From positions 1 to 64,000 of the forward strand of contig NZ_ANMR01000017.1 in NCBI RefSeq assembly GCF_000338275.1: a DNA stretch of 64,000 nucleotides, written 5' to 3'. Both the position numbers and the translations under genes were made by a program. The stretch is from Staphylococcus xylosus NJ (GTDB lineage: Bacteria > Bacillota > Bacilli > Staphylococcales > Staphylococcaceae). Under the pieces are notes generated by a model, which saw only the letters and a list, made by a program, of their open reading frames with translations, was not told the origin of the DNA and ran no database searches. Below are positions 9,798 through 18,751 of the stretch, in pieces (the first letter of the stretch is position 1; every line of letters begins with the position of its first letter).

Positions 9798-9843
9798 AAA
9801 AAACAGGATTGAAAATCTAGTCAACTTTGATTTCCAATCCTGT
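9798..9843 (-). terminator. Terminator of the leftward hydrolase gene
   Basis: A stem of 9 bp (9803-9811 with 9835-9843), extended by a second short paired block inside, is followed on the minus strand by a run of T. Confidence 0.78.
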
Positions 9844-9887
9844 CCGCTAAGGTTAATCACTTTAAAATACTAAAAAACACGGTATTT

Positions 9888-10829
9888 TTACTCGTTAATT
9901 GTTCCAACAATTTGTTTAATTACTTTATGAGATTCTCTAATTGGTAGTAATGGAAAAGCATGGACCATACGTTTATACTCATAAAAGTGAATTTCTTGTT
10001 GTGCTGAAGCTAAAATTTCAGTAAATTTCAGCATATCTGGCAGATAAATTTCATAAGTACCACCAAACATAAAAATTGGTGGTAAATCGATTAAATTACC
10101 GTTTATAGGAGAGAGTCTATTATCATTTAATGGTAGGTTATTCGACCAATGACTCAATATTTTCTGGACACCCTCTTTATCTACAAGTACATCTTTTCGA
10201 TCTAGTGCTTCAGTAATTTCTGCATTATCTAATTGTGCATCTAATAAAGGAGAGAATAAATATAGTTTTTTAGGCATTGGTTGTCCTTGCTTTTGCAACT
10301 GTTGAACTAGACTAAGCGCTAAAGCACCACCCGTACCATCACCCATAACAATAATATCCTCGCTATCAACTTCTTTTAATAATTCCTTATACACTTTAAA
10401 AATAGCATCAAATGTATCATCAATCTTATATTTTGGTGCTTTTGGATAGATAGGCATAACAACTTCATATAAAGTACTTAATGCGAGTTTATCCATGTAT
10501 CTCCAATGAAAAGCTGATGGTTGTAAAGTATTATAACCACCATGAATATATAAAATCTTTTTTTCTTTACTATGTCTAAATCTGAATCTAAAAACTTGCA
10601 AATCATCTAATGTTTGCTTATCCAAATCAGATTTAACATTTAATGTTTCTGGCTGTTTGTGTTTTTTATCATTAATCTTTTCACGATTTTTCATGAATTT
10701 CTCAAAATCTTGGTCTGTATTGAAAATAATAGACCTATGAGGTAACAAGTATTTATTTATAAATTTAGTTGTTAGTCTTGATTTCATTCCATAATCCATC
10801 CAATCTATATTTATTGTGCTATCATTCAA
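9888..10829 (-). CDS. Alpha/beta hydrolase (HSL-like), nucleophile serine missing
   Basis: A 313-residue alpha/beta hydrolase of the hormone-sensitive-lipase/steryl acetyl hydrolase type. The oxyanion-hole HGG is at 96-98 and the histidine site is MVHAF with His at 290. The nucleophile-elbow motif, normally GDSAGG, reads GDGTGG at 163-168, so the serine position 165 is glycine (codon GGT), and the acid position reads Glu (GTYEIYL, 258-264). As read it should not work as a serine esterase. The frame is intact, so it may be a non-catalytic member. Single gene between terminators. Confidence 0.78.
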   Translation of the reverse strand: MNDSTINIDWMDYGMKSRLTTKFINKYLLPHRSIIFNTDQDFEKFMKNREKINDKKHKQPETLNVKSDLDKQTLDDLQVFRFRFRHSKEKKILYIHGGYNTLQPSAFHWRYMDKLALSTLYEVVMPIYPKAPKYKIDDTFDAIFKVYKELLKEVDSEDIIVMGDGTGGALALSLVQQLQKQGQPMPKKLYLFSPLLDAQLDNAEITEALDRKDVLVDKEGVQKILSHWSNNLPLNDNRLSPINGNLIDLPPIFMFGGTYEIYLPDMLKFTEILASAQQEIHFYEYKRMVHAFPLLPIRESHKVIKQIVGTINE

Positions 10830-11060
10830 TATTCTTTGTTTTATTTATTAAAAAAAATAAATGTTATGGTAAAATTAATATAATGACCAAAAATCATAGT
10901 CATAATATAATGTAAGTAACTTAAAAACTAACAATTTCATTATTAGCGTATTTAAAAATCGAGTTAGTAATACTTAAAATGTATCAGTTATTAAACATTA
11001 TAACAAAACAAAAGTCACAAAATAAATAAATGCTAGCAATACGCAGTGAAAGGAGTACTT

Positions 11061-11708
11061 ATGGCCGATAAGCACAAACAATTCAAAGACTTTGAACACA
11101 CCTTAACTAGTGAACCTATGCAACGTGGTTCACAATATGAAAAAAAGAAAAGATCGTGGGTTAGTATTATTATTCATATCATCGTTTTAATACTAATAGC
11201 GATTACTGGCTATAGTATGTTTAAAGAACCTATTTTCAATTTAGTTTTTGTTCAAGAAACAATTAATTTCCATCAATTAACCAATTTCCAAGATTCAATT
11301 AATGATTTTTCGAATCTCAACATTAATATTGAAAATATTGATGACCTTCAAACAAGTATAGATCGATTGATATTAGTCTTTTACGTGTTCTTTATTGCTT
11401 GTATCGTTAGTTTAGTTTTAACTATTTTTACAATCGTATTTAATAGAACCGCATTAAAGATTGTAAATTTACTTGTAATTGCTATTATGTTGGTTATTAC
11501 TTTTGGTTTTTCATACCTTATTAAAAATATCGCTACCCGTATCGCTGATTCAATGTCTCAATACTACGTTTCAGTCAAACCAACACAAATCTTAACTGAA
11601 GCAGATGCGCTTCATAATGCCTTTATACTACTAGGATGTAGCATTGCTCTGATTTTAATTAGTTTATTTTTTAGAAACCGCAAAACTTATAAAAAAAGAA
11701 TTATTTAA
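11061..11708 (+). CDS. Conserved staphylococcal membrane protein of unknown function
   Basis: A 215-residue protein with a charged cytoplasmic N-terminus (about 35 residues), one hydrophobic segment near 38-55, an external region of about 45 residues rich in Asn and Asp, two more membrane segments around 95-145 and one near 185-205. No family motif is recognised. The ATG at 11061 has AAAGGAG upstream; the in-frame GTG at 11046 overlaps that site and is rejected. The basic tail (RNRKTYKKR) suggests a cytoplasmic C-terminus. Confidence 0.72.
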   Translation: MADKHKQFKDFEHTLTSEPMQRGSQYEKKKRSWVSIIIHIIVLILIAITGYSMFKEPIFNLVFVQETINFHQLTNFQDSINDFSNLNINIENIDDLQTSIDRLILVFYVFFIACIVSLVLTIFTIVFNRTALKIVNLLVIAIMLVITFGFSYLIKNIATRIADSMSQYYVSVKPTQILTEADALHNAFILLGCSIALILISLFFRNRKTYKKRII

Positions 11709-11724
11709 ATTATGTTACTGAAAC

Positions 11725-11765
11725 AACCATACAATTAGGGTAATAACTAAATTGTATGGTTTTAT
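11725..11765 (+). terminator. Terminator of the membrane protein gene
   Basis: A 12-bp perfect stem (11725-11736 with 11750-11761) followed by TTTATTAT. Confidence 0.85.
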
Positions 11766-11930
11766 TATGCTTACAATAAATAGCTATACAATTACATTAT
11801 ATAAAAATATAACGTAATACTAATAGATATATTTATGAAGATACATAAAGTAAAACAAAATTTAGGATATGACATTAAATTTTAAAATTTAGTAACTTAA
11901 CGAACTACAAAATTCTATAACATTAAAGAA

Positions 11931-11969
11931 AACGTCAATTTCTATATTATTTCAATAGAAATTGACGTT
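11931..11969. repeat. Dispersed palindrome, copy 1 (probable bidirectional terminator)
   Basis: A 15-bp stem (AACGTCAATTTCTAT with its complement) around a 9-base loop. Almost the same palindrome occurs at 31543-31583. Both lie between convergent genes. The rest of the 335-bp gap (11709-12043) is AT-rich with one more short inverted repeat (11977-11984 with 11994-12001) and no gene that I can see. Confidence 0.8.
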
Positions 11970-12043
11970 TATTTTTACCTAGAAGCGATCATATTCTAGG
12001 TTATGAACTTAATGTACTTTAACTAGCCTAATTTAATGAAAAC

Positions 12044-13930
12044 CTACTTTTCATTTGAAATGTAATGTGCTTTTCCTTTTAAGAATAAACTTAAGATAAA
12101 TGCAAGTGCACTCAGCGCTGTAGCAATTAAGAAAGCACTATTCACACCATTAATTGAAGCAAGTTTTTGTACAAATTCTAATATTTGTGAAGTAGCCATT
12201 TGCTCTCCACCCATTGATTGTGCCATTTCTTGTAAACGATCTTTTAAAAATGGATTTGTTTTATCTAAATCTTGTGCGTAACCAGCAGCATATTGTGTGG
12301 TTTGTGTTGACATCACTGTGACTAATAGTGCTGTACCAATTGAACCAGCCAATTGTCTTAAAGTATTAGATAAAGCATTACCATGTGAAATAAGTCTTTG
12401 TGGTAACGAATTCATACCTGCCGTCATAATCGGCATCATAATAAAACTCATACCAAACGAACGAATAATGTATATCAACATTAAATGTCCATATGTTGTG
12501 TTCATATTTAATTTTGTCAATTCCCATGTTGCGTAAGTCATGATACCAGTACCTACTAAAGCTAATGGTTTAATACCAATTGTATCTAACAATTTACCTG
12601 CAACAGGACCCATAATTCCCATAATTAATGCACCTGGTAATAATAATAAACCAGATTGAATTGGTGTAAATCCTCTTAAGTTTTGTAGATATAACGGTAA
12701 TAAAATCATACCTCCGAATAAGCTCATTGTTACAATCATATTGATTACTGTAGTTAAAGTAAATCCAGAGTATTTTAATACTTCCATGCTTAACATCGGT
12801 ACACGCATTGTGAGCTCTCTAATTACAAAGGCAATGATAAAGATAACTCCCACAATTAATGAAATCACTACTATAGGTGAACTCCATGTATTATTACCAG
12901 CTTCACTGAATCCATATAATAATGCACCAAAACCGATTGTACTGAAGATAATACCTGGGATATCCGCTTTTGGATTGGTTGTAACTTGATAAACTCTAAA
13001 CCAAATATATGAAATAGCTAGTGAAACTAATCCAATAATGAACATGCCATAAAACATAACATTCCAATGGTAGTTCTCAACGATATAACCTGATAAAGTA
13101 GGACCTATTGCTGGTGCTAAAATCATCGCTATACCAAGTGTCCCCATTGCAGCTCCACGTCTTTCAGGAGGGAAAATAGTCATAAATACATTCGTACCTA
13201 AAGGCATAAGTATACCAGCACCAATCGCTTGTAATACACGTCCTGCCATCATTACTGTGAATGAACCTGACATACCACAGACTAGAGAACCAATTGTAAA
13301 TAGCGTCATAGCTACTAAAAATAGTTTTCTATAAGAATATTTGTTAAATAAATAAGCACTAATCGGAATTAAAATACCATTTACTAACATAAACCCTGTC
13401 ATTAACCACTGACCAGTATTCGCAGAAATATTAAAATCTGTGTTGATCTTAGGCAAGGCAACGTTTAATAACGTTTGGTTCAAGATTGCTATAAACATAC
13501 CGAATATCATTGCTAATAGCACTTTACCTTGTGATGTTCCTTTACCAAACATAAAGGAACTATGTTTTTCTTTTAATTTTTCGTTTACTTTTGCTTCTTC
13601 AGAATTTGGATTGATATTTTCATGGTCATCATCTGTTGTCTCATCTGAGTTATCAATTGATTGACCCATTTCTTCACTACTTAAAGTATCATTATCTTCC
13701 AAATTCTCTTCTGTTGCTGTTTCTGACTCCATAGTTGATTCGTTAGAACCTTCTTTGTCACTTATATTAAATTTAGATTGATAATTTTCATCAGAAGCGT
13801 TATTTTCTTGCTTCATTTGTTCCATTTGTCTTTTTGATTGTTTTTTCTTACTTTTTGCCATAAAAAGATTAATCAATCCAACAAAAATGAGCGCTATGAC
13901 TACGTAAATAATAATGAAGGTCATTGTCAT
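12044..13930 (-). CDS. DHA2 family (EmrB/QacA-type) multidrug MFS exporter
   Basis: A 628-residue proton-driven exporter. Residues from about 135 form the 14-helix MFS domain; LNVALPKI (motif D) and AMILAPAIGPTLSGYI (motif C of antiporters) are clear. Before it is an extra hydrophobic segment (residues 5-23) and a roughly 110-residue polar linker that is strongly acidic with a basic start. The partner adaptor gene ends 13 bases upstream, so the pair works like EmrAB without an outer-membrane part. Regulation is probably by the divergent TetR protein. GGGGGG lies upstream of the ATG. Confidence 0.88.
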   Translation of the reverse strand: MTMTFIIIYVVIALIFVGLINLFMAKSKKKQSKRQMEQMKQENNASDENYQSKFNISDKEGSNESTMESETATEENLEDNDTLSSEEMGQSIDNSDETTDDDHENINPNSEEAKVNEKLKEKHSSFMFGKGTSQGKVLLAMIFGMFIAILNQTLLNVALPKINTDFNISANTGQWLMTGFMLVNGILIPISAYLFNKYSYRKLFLVAMTLFTIGSLVCGMSGSFTVMMAGRVLQAIGAGILMPLGTNVFMTIFPPERRGAAMGTLGIAMILAPAIGPTLSGYIVENYHWNVMFYGMFIIGLVSLAISYIWFRVYQVTTNPKADIPGIIFSTIGFGALLYGFSEAGNNTWSSPIVVISLIVGVIFIIAFVIRELTMRVPMLSMEVLKYSGFTLTTVINMIVTMSLFGGMILLPLYLQNLRGFTPIQSGLLLLPGALIMGIMGPVAGKLLDTIGIKPLALVGTGIMTYATWELTKLNMNTTYGHLMLIYIIRSFGMSFIMMPIMTAGMNSLPQRLISHGNALSNTLRQLAGSIGTALLVTVMSTQTTQYAAGYAQDLDKTNPFLKDRLQEMAQSMGGEQMATSQILEFVQKLASINGVNSAFLIATALSALAFILSLFLKGKAHYISNEK

Positions 13931-13943
13931 TTATAGACCCCCC

Positions 13944-14591
13944 TTAATTTTTATGAATTTTAACTTCAGCGTTCATTCCAGGAACAACGTTTTTAGATGG
14001 TTTTGAATCAAGTGAGATTTTCACAGGTACTACTTGAGAAACTTTAGTATAGTTACCATCAGTATTTGATGAAGGCATCATTGAAAAGCTTGAAGCTGTA
14101 GCTTTACCAATTTCTTCAACTTTACCTTTAAGTTCAGCTTTTTCGCCGTCAAGTTTTACATTTACATCTTTACCTTCTTCAACATCTGAAATGTCTTTTT
14201 CATCAACATTTGCAGTAATATAAGAATCATCTAAATTATAAGCATAAGCAATTGGAGATCCTGCTTGCGCGATTGAACCTTCCATGCCATCAGTTTTTAC
14301 GATTGTTCCATCTTGTGGCATTTTAATATCCATATTTTGTGATTGGCCATCTTCACCTTTAGCTGCTATTTCAGCAACTTTGTCGCCTTTACTTAATTTT
14401 TCGTTGTTTTTAACATCAAATGATTTGATTTCGCCTGATGCTGGCGCAGATACTTTAATTTGCTCTCCGTCAACTTTGGCATTCTCTGTACTTACAAATC
14501 CTGTAGCTTGATTATAAAAGTGGAAACCGACTACACCAATAATCACAAGAACTACAATGGTAATGATGTTAATTAATACCATTTTTTTCAT
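13944..14591 (-). CDS. HlyD/EmrA-type membrane fusion adaptor
   Basis: A 215-residue protein with one N-terminal membrane anchor (about 5-25), a split biotinyl-lipoyl-like half (KVDGEQIKVSAPASGEIKSF and the matching GTIV segment) and a beta-barrel region ending in VVPGMNAEVKIHKN. The coiled-coil hairpin is nearly absent, so it is short compared with Gram-negative EmrA, as usual in Gram-positive bacteria. First gene of the two-gene efflux operon. AGGAGG lies upstream of the ATG. Confidence 0.87.
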   Translation of the reverse strand: MKKMVLINIITIVVLVIIGVVGFHFYNQATGFVSTENAKVDGEQIKVSAPASGEIKSFDVKNNEKLSKGDKVAEIAAKGEDGQSQNMDIKMPQDGTIVKTDGMEGSIAQAGSPIAYAYNLDDSYITANVDEKDISDVEEGKDVNVKLDGEKAELKGKVEEIGKATASSFSMMPSSNTDGNYTKVSQVVPVKISLDSKPSKNVVPGMNAEVKIHKN

Positions 14592-14718
14592 TACTCTTTC
14601 CTCCTATTTGCTTTTAAAATTCACTTTATATATTATAGATACATGTACAGTAAAAAAACACCGACACTTATATAAAATGTGTTGGGTTTGTATCCACCGT
14701 GTTTTTGAAGGAGTAAAA

Positions 14719-15267
14719 ATGAGACAAAGAGCAAAAGATAAAATAATCAAAAGTATGATTTTACTATTAGAAGAACACCCTTTTGAAAACATCACGATAA
14801 AAATGTTATGTGCGTATAGCGGTATAAATAGAACAACATTTTACGATTACTTTGTAGATAAATATGATCTTTTATCTACAATACAAATGTATCATCTACA
14901 AAAATATTCAAAGTTATTAAATTCATTATATGACAGTCAAAATAAAGACGAGGTAAATCATTATAAATTATATAAATTTTTCAAAAGTATTTTAACTTAT
15001 ATCGAACGACATTATGGATTCTTTCATGCGATATTTGTTTCACACCCTAACCGTGATTTATTTTCCGATTATGTAACACTTACTAGAGAAACATATACAA
15101 AAATCATTGTCGACTATACTAATGTAAAAAAGAAAAAGCAATTTGTTACTTATGCACTGGGCGGACAGATTGGTATTGTATATTTATGGATACGTGAAGG
15201 CTGTCCTGAATCAGCAGACGAACTTGCTCAAATTCTTCTTGCAAATGTAATTAAATTAAGACGTTGA
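14719..15267 (+). CDS. TetR/AcrR family regulator of the efflux operon
   Basis: A 182-residue regulator. The N-terminal helix-turn-helix reads ENITIKMLCAYSGINRTTFYDYF, typical of the TetR group, and the rest is a helical ligand domain. The ATG at 14719 is preceded by GAAGGAG; the longer frame from 14557 would run through the promoter region. It is divergent from the adaptor gene over a 127-bp gap that contains the palindrome TACATGTA (14640-14647), so it probably represses the efflux pair. Ligand unknown. Confidence 0.85.
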   Translation: MRQRAKDKIIKSMILLLEEHPFENITIKMLCAYSGINRTTFYDYFVDKYDLLSTIQMYHLQKYSKLLNSLYDSQNKDEVNHYKLYKFFKSILTYIERHYGFFHAIFVSHPNRDLFSDYVTLTRETYTKIIVDYTNVKKKKQFVTYALGGQIGIVYLWIREGCPESADELAQILLANVIKLRR

Positions 15268-15308
15268 TAAACATATTTTTATTGGTATTAACACAAATAT
15301 TCTTGAAT

Positions 15309-15348
15309 ATAAAAAAGACGCTATCTTAAAATATAGCGTCTTTTTTAT
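15309..15348. terminator. Bidirectional terminator between tetR gene and tcaB
   Basis: A perfect 16-bp stem (15309-15324 with 15333-15348) with A and T tracts in the stem ends, located between convergent genes and touching the tcaB stop. Confidence 0.9.
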
Positions 15349-15350
15349 AT

Positions 15351-16559
15351 TTAAAATGACTGAGGTTTAAAAACAAAATAATTTATAATCTGTAAAATAA
15401 TAAGTAAAATACCTGCTAAGATAATTATTGTAACATACGGTATGAAACTCATTTCTCCCATTATACCTACTAATGGAGATATTAGGCCTCCTAATAACGA
15501 TTGTACAAGTCCTAATAAACTTGATGCACTGCCATTTCCCCCAGTACGCTCTTCCATTGCAATAGAAAAACCTAAGGTTGCTACACCAGTAACTGGTGCT
15601 ACAAGTATGATAAAACCAATAAATAAAATCCAAATTGGTAAATGTATAATTAACGTAACTGATACAACTACAACACCTATTAATTGAATCATCGTTAATA
15701 TACGTAATAATGTTTGTCTATTTATATAATCAATCAGCTTGCCTGTTAGTTGACTAGAGAAAATCAAGCTCAAACCTATCAATGCAAACATAATACTAAA
15801 TTGTTGAGCCGACATACGATAAATATTTTGTGTAACAAAAGGTGATGCTGAAATATAACTAAATAGCATTATAAACGTTACACCCTGTATTAACATAGGT
15901 AATACAAATCTTGGTGTCATCAATAGTAATTTGAAATTTTTAAATATACTTATAATATGTGGGCTATCTCTACGTTCCACCGCTAAAGACTCCGGAACTT
16001 TTAACAGAGAACCGAATAGCATTAAAATTCCAAAAACTGTTAATACAACAAAAACCATTCGCCAAGTAGCAAATGATAATATGACACCACCAAGCGCTGG
16101 TGCTATAACCGGAGCAACTCCATTAACTAACATAAGCAATGCTAAAAACTTTGTTAATTGTTTACCACTATATAAATCACTGGAAATTGCTCTTGAAATA
16201 ACAGCTCCAGCACCACCACAAAAACCTTGGACAAATCTTAAAGCAATCATTACCCAAATATTTTCTACAAAAATTATCCCAATGCTTGCCATAGTAAATA
16301 ATAACATTGCGACTACAAGTGGTGTTTTGCGTCCCATTGCATCAGATATAGGCCCAACAAATAAGTTACCTAGTGCTAACCCGATCATAAAGAGCGACAA
16401 AGTTAATTGTGAATTTGAAGTTGTAGTATTAAAATCAGATTGGATCTGTGGCAAACCAGGTAGGAACATATCTATAGATAATGCACCTATTGCGGTGAGT
16501 GCCCCGAGTATAATTATGAACAATAAAGACTGCTTACGTTGTTCTTGATAATTAGACAT
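15351..16559 (-). CDS. tcaB: TcaB, Bcr/CflA-type MFS drug exporter
   Basis: A 402-residue 12-helix exporter of the Bcr/CflA subfamily, with the N-terminal LTAIGALSIDMFLPGLPQI and GPISDAMGRKTPLV loop. It is the third gene of the staphylococcal tca locus (tcaR-tcaA-tcaB), which affects teicoplanin susceptibility in S. aureus. I chose the ATG at 16559, 8 bases after AGGAG, over an in-frame start 15 bases upstream. Unusually, a structured repeat array lies between tcaA and tcaB, so tcaB may have its own promoter. Confidence 0.9.
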   Translation of the reverse strand: MSNYQEQRKQSLLFIIILGALTAIGALSIDMFLPGLPQIQSDFNTTTSNSQLTLSLFMIGLALGNLFVGPISDAMGRKTPLVVAMLLFTMASIGIIFVENIWVMIALRFVQGFCGGAGAVISRAISSDLYSGKQLTKFLALLMLVNGVAPVIAPALGGVILSFATWRMVFVVLTVFGILMLFGSLLKVPESLAVERRDSPHIISIFKNFKLLLMTPRFVLPMLIQGVTFIMLFSYISASPFVTQNIYRMSAQQFSIMFALIGLSLIFSSQLTGKLIDYINRQTLLRILTMIQLIGVVVVSVTLIIHLPIWILFIGFIILVAPVTGVATLGFSIAMEERTGGNGSASSLLGLVQSLLGGLISPLVGIMGEMSFIPYVTIIILAGILLIILQIINYFVFKPQSF

Positions 16560-16768
16560 ATTTATTCTCCTCACAATGATGTATAATTTCGTTGATGAAA
16601 AGGTTTATATTTTTTTAATTTCTTAAAATTATAAACATTCTTTTACAAGTTATTTTAAAGTTCATTGCTACTATTATAGCTTTAATAATTAGATATTTAA
16701 ATAGTAACTTGCGACTCATATAAACTGAATGTTCTTTTTAAATAATTGTGACTTTAGGATCTTAAATT

Positions 16769-16977
16769 GAGAAGTGAACTTTGGGCCACCTGAGCGCTTG
16801 CTCATGTGTAAGAACCGCTTCAATTTCAAAAGCGGAGCACCTGAGTAAAACTCATGTGTAAGAACCACTATCTTAATAAATTAAGAAGTGGTTCTTTAGA
16901 GAAGTGAGCTTGGGCCACCTGAGCGCTTGCTCATGTGTAAGAACCACTAACTCAATAAATTGAGAAGTGGTTCTTTA
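16769..16977. ncRNA. Tandem array of a two-hairpin repeat, probable RNA elements
   Basis: Three copies of a unit share CTGAG(N)CTCATGTGTAAGAACC, starting at 16790, 16841 and 16919. Each unit has a small stem (TGAGC/GCTCA in copies 1 and 3, TGAGT/ACTCA in copy 2), then a larger hairpin whose arms read AAGAACCACT and AGTGGTTCTT in copies 2 and 3 (16860-16896 and 16939-16975). In copy 1 the arms are CCGCTT/AAGCGG and the 3' end is missing. The inner stems also differ but stay paired (TCTTAA/TTAAGA versus CTCAAT/ATTGAG). Paired changes suggest selection for RNA structure. The larger hairpins end in TTCTTT on the plus strand, like terminators, so plus is the likelier strand. The remainder of the 498-bp gap shows no gene. 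Confidence 0.6.
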
Positions 16978-16983
16978 AAAAAA

Positions 16984-17018
16984 AAGGCCAGGACAACTAC
17001 TTTCGCCCTGGACCTTAT
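16984..17018 (-). terminator. Terminator after tcaA
   Basis: An inverted repeat (AAGGCCAGG with CCTGGACCTT, one bulged base) lies 40 bases after the tcaA stop, with a long T run following on the minus strand. Confidence 0.75.
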
Positions 17019-17057
17019 ACATCATACTTATCAGTAATTAAGGCGTAAAATGCTTAA

Positions 17058-18443
17058 TCACTCTGAATATTTAACTATCTTTAAATTACCAGCATCGTCA
17101 TTACCTTCTAATTGATAATCAACTGAACCATATTGCCCATTTTCTTTCAATGTATTGGCAGTTACATAATAAGTTTTACCTTGTTTTACAATTTCAGTAA
17201 TTTGAGGTTGTTGTGAATAAAATAAATTATTTCCTTTTACACCACTCCTAGTCGCTTTATAATTATCAGTATCTTTCTTTAAATAATTAGAAACTAGTGA
17301 AAAGTTGCTTTGACTGTGTGCGCTATTCATTGCAGCAGTGTAATTACCGAAAAAATTAGCCACCTTGTTTCTGAAGCTATTTTCTTCTTTTTCTTTCTTT
17401 TCTACGTATTCTTTGATTTTATCACTATCAAAGTTCATAGTAACTTTCGTTTTATCTTTTAGATTATCTGTTTTCACAGTTGTTTCTGCAGATTTAAATG
17501 TTTTCTTCTTAGCTTCGCCTTCAGCAGATATTGTTAAATCTTTAGTTTTAGGATAAGGCCCAATTTCTTTTGCTTTAGCATAATCATAAGTTTTATCATT
17601 AATTTTCACTTTAACTGAGTCTTTATCTATCTCTGAAGCACCATTTAACTCTACTTGAATATATGCCTCATCGAAATCTTCATGTACATCTACAGTTTCA
17701 TTATTGCTATTATTAAAATTAAACCTGAGATGACCATCAAACTGTCCGTTTTCCATCTCTTTTTTAGTTTCTAAAGCATAATCGCCTGGAATAAATTTAC
17801 CTAAAGAGGTTGCTTTGTTTTTCTCTGCTACAACCGTTTTTTGTTTGTCACCAGACTTAAATTTATAAGTAGTCTCATATTTAGGTTTTATAATCGCTTC
17901 TTTTGTTGGTGCCGTAAAATTCATATTATCAAATATTAGATAACGTCTGCCATTTTTGCTTACACGTAGTACGTCCTCGCCATTTTTGGCTGTTACAAAA
18001 TCAGCTTCTTTCGTGTCACTCTTGTTTAGCTTCTCTATTTTTTGATTTACATCTTTTACAAAGTTGTCCATACCTACTTCTTCTTTGATATATCTAGTAT
18101 AAGCTTCTGCTTCGTTTTCATCTACACTATTATTTTGAGTACTTAAAATAGTAGAAAGTTTTTGAGTATCATTATTATCAATCGCATTGATCAAAATTTC
18201 TGACTGTGCCTCAGGTGAATTGAAATTTTTTAATAAGATAAAAATTATGATAAGTAAAATTACGATAAAAAATGCAATCCCCAAGGGTATAATTTTACGC
18301 GCTTTAATATTTGTCATTTTCTTTGTTTCTTTAGATGAACGCGTTATTTTTGCTGAATCATCTTGACGTAGTAGCCGCCCACAATGACCACACTTTCGTT
18401 GCCCATCTCTTGTATTTCCCCCACACTTAGGACATTTTTGCAT
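17058..18443 (-). CDS. tcaA: TcaA, teicoplanin resistance-associated membrane protein
   Basis: A 461-residue protein with an N-terminal zinc ribbon (CPKCGG and CGHCGR), one transmembrane helix near residues 52-72 followed by NFNSPEAQSEILINAIDNND, and a large extracellular region. All this matches S. aureus TcaA, whose loss raises glycopeptide tolerance. I chose the ATG at 18443 because MQKCPKCG matches the known start; an in-frame GTG at 18476 with GAGGGG upstream is possible. It is followed by the repeat array and then tcaB. Confidence 0.93.
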   Translation of the reverse strand: MQKCPKCGGNTRDGQRKCGHCGRLLRQDDSAKITRSSKETKKMTNIKARKIIPLGIAFFIVILLIIIFILLKNFNSPEAQSEILINAIDNNDTQKLSTILSTQNNSVDENEAEAYTRYIKEEVGMDNFVKDVNQKIEKLNKSDTKEADFVTAKNGEDVLRVSKNGRRYLIFDNMNFTAPTKEAIIKPKYETTYKFKSGDKQKTVVAEKNKATSLGKFIPGDYALETKKEMENGQFDGHLRFNFNNSNNETVDVHEDFDEAYIQVELNGASEIDKDSVKVKINDKTYDYAKAKEIGPYPKTKDLTISAEGEAKKKTFKSAETTVKTDNLKDKTKVTMNFDSDKIKEYVEKKEKEENSFRNKVANFFGNYTAAMNSAHSQSNFSLVSNYLKKDTDNYKATRSGVKGNNLFYSQQPQITEIVKQGKTYYVTANTLKENGQYGSVDYQLEGNDDAGNLKIVKYSE

Positions 18444-18751
18444 TTTCTCACCAACTTTATACCTGATTTTTTGCACTATCCCCTCATTTTAACATATTAT
18501 AAACTGAAACTATATGTATGAACTTCATTGTTCTTTGTATTAAATAAGGATAGTATTAAACAATACAAAACGCTATTGCATCATTTATATTATATTTAAT
18601 CTAAATCTAAATTAATATACATATTTAGTCTAGTATTGGTTTACTCTTGTAACAAACTGTTCAATTACTTTAACAAAATATAAAGGCATCAACTTTCAAA
18701 TTGAAGACATTCTTACACCACAAGCTTTACTTCAATATTTTATGTATTATT

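Noticed and set aside
15931..16548. 205-residue plus-strand frame opposite tcaB
   Set aside because: Antisense shadow; the tcaB frame has clear transporter motifs and a good ribosome binding site.
16769..16977. CRISPR array
   Set aside because: Only three copies, spacings of 51 and 78 bp unlike a regular array, the copies are joined by hairpins and not by unique spacers, and no cas gene lies nearby.
16769..16977. T-box or other known riboswitch
   Set aside because: No T-box motif or aptamer signature was recognised, and the units are tandem and not upstream of a biosynthetic gene.
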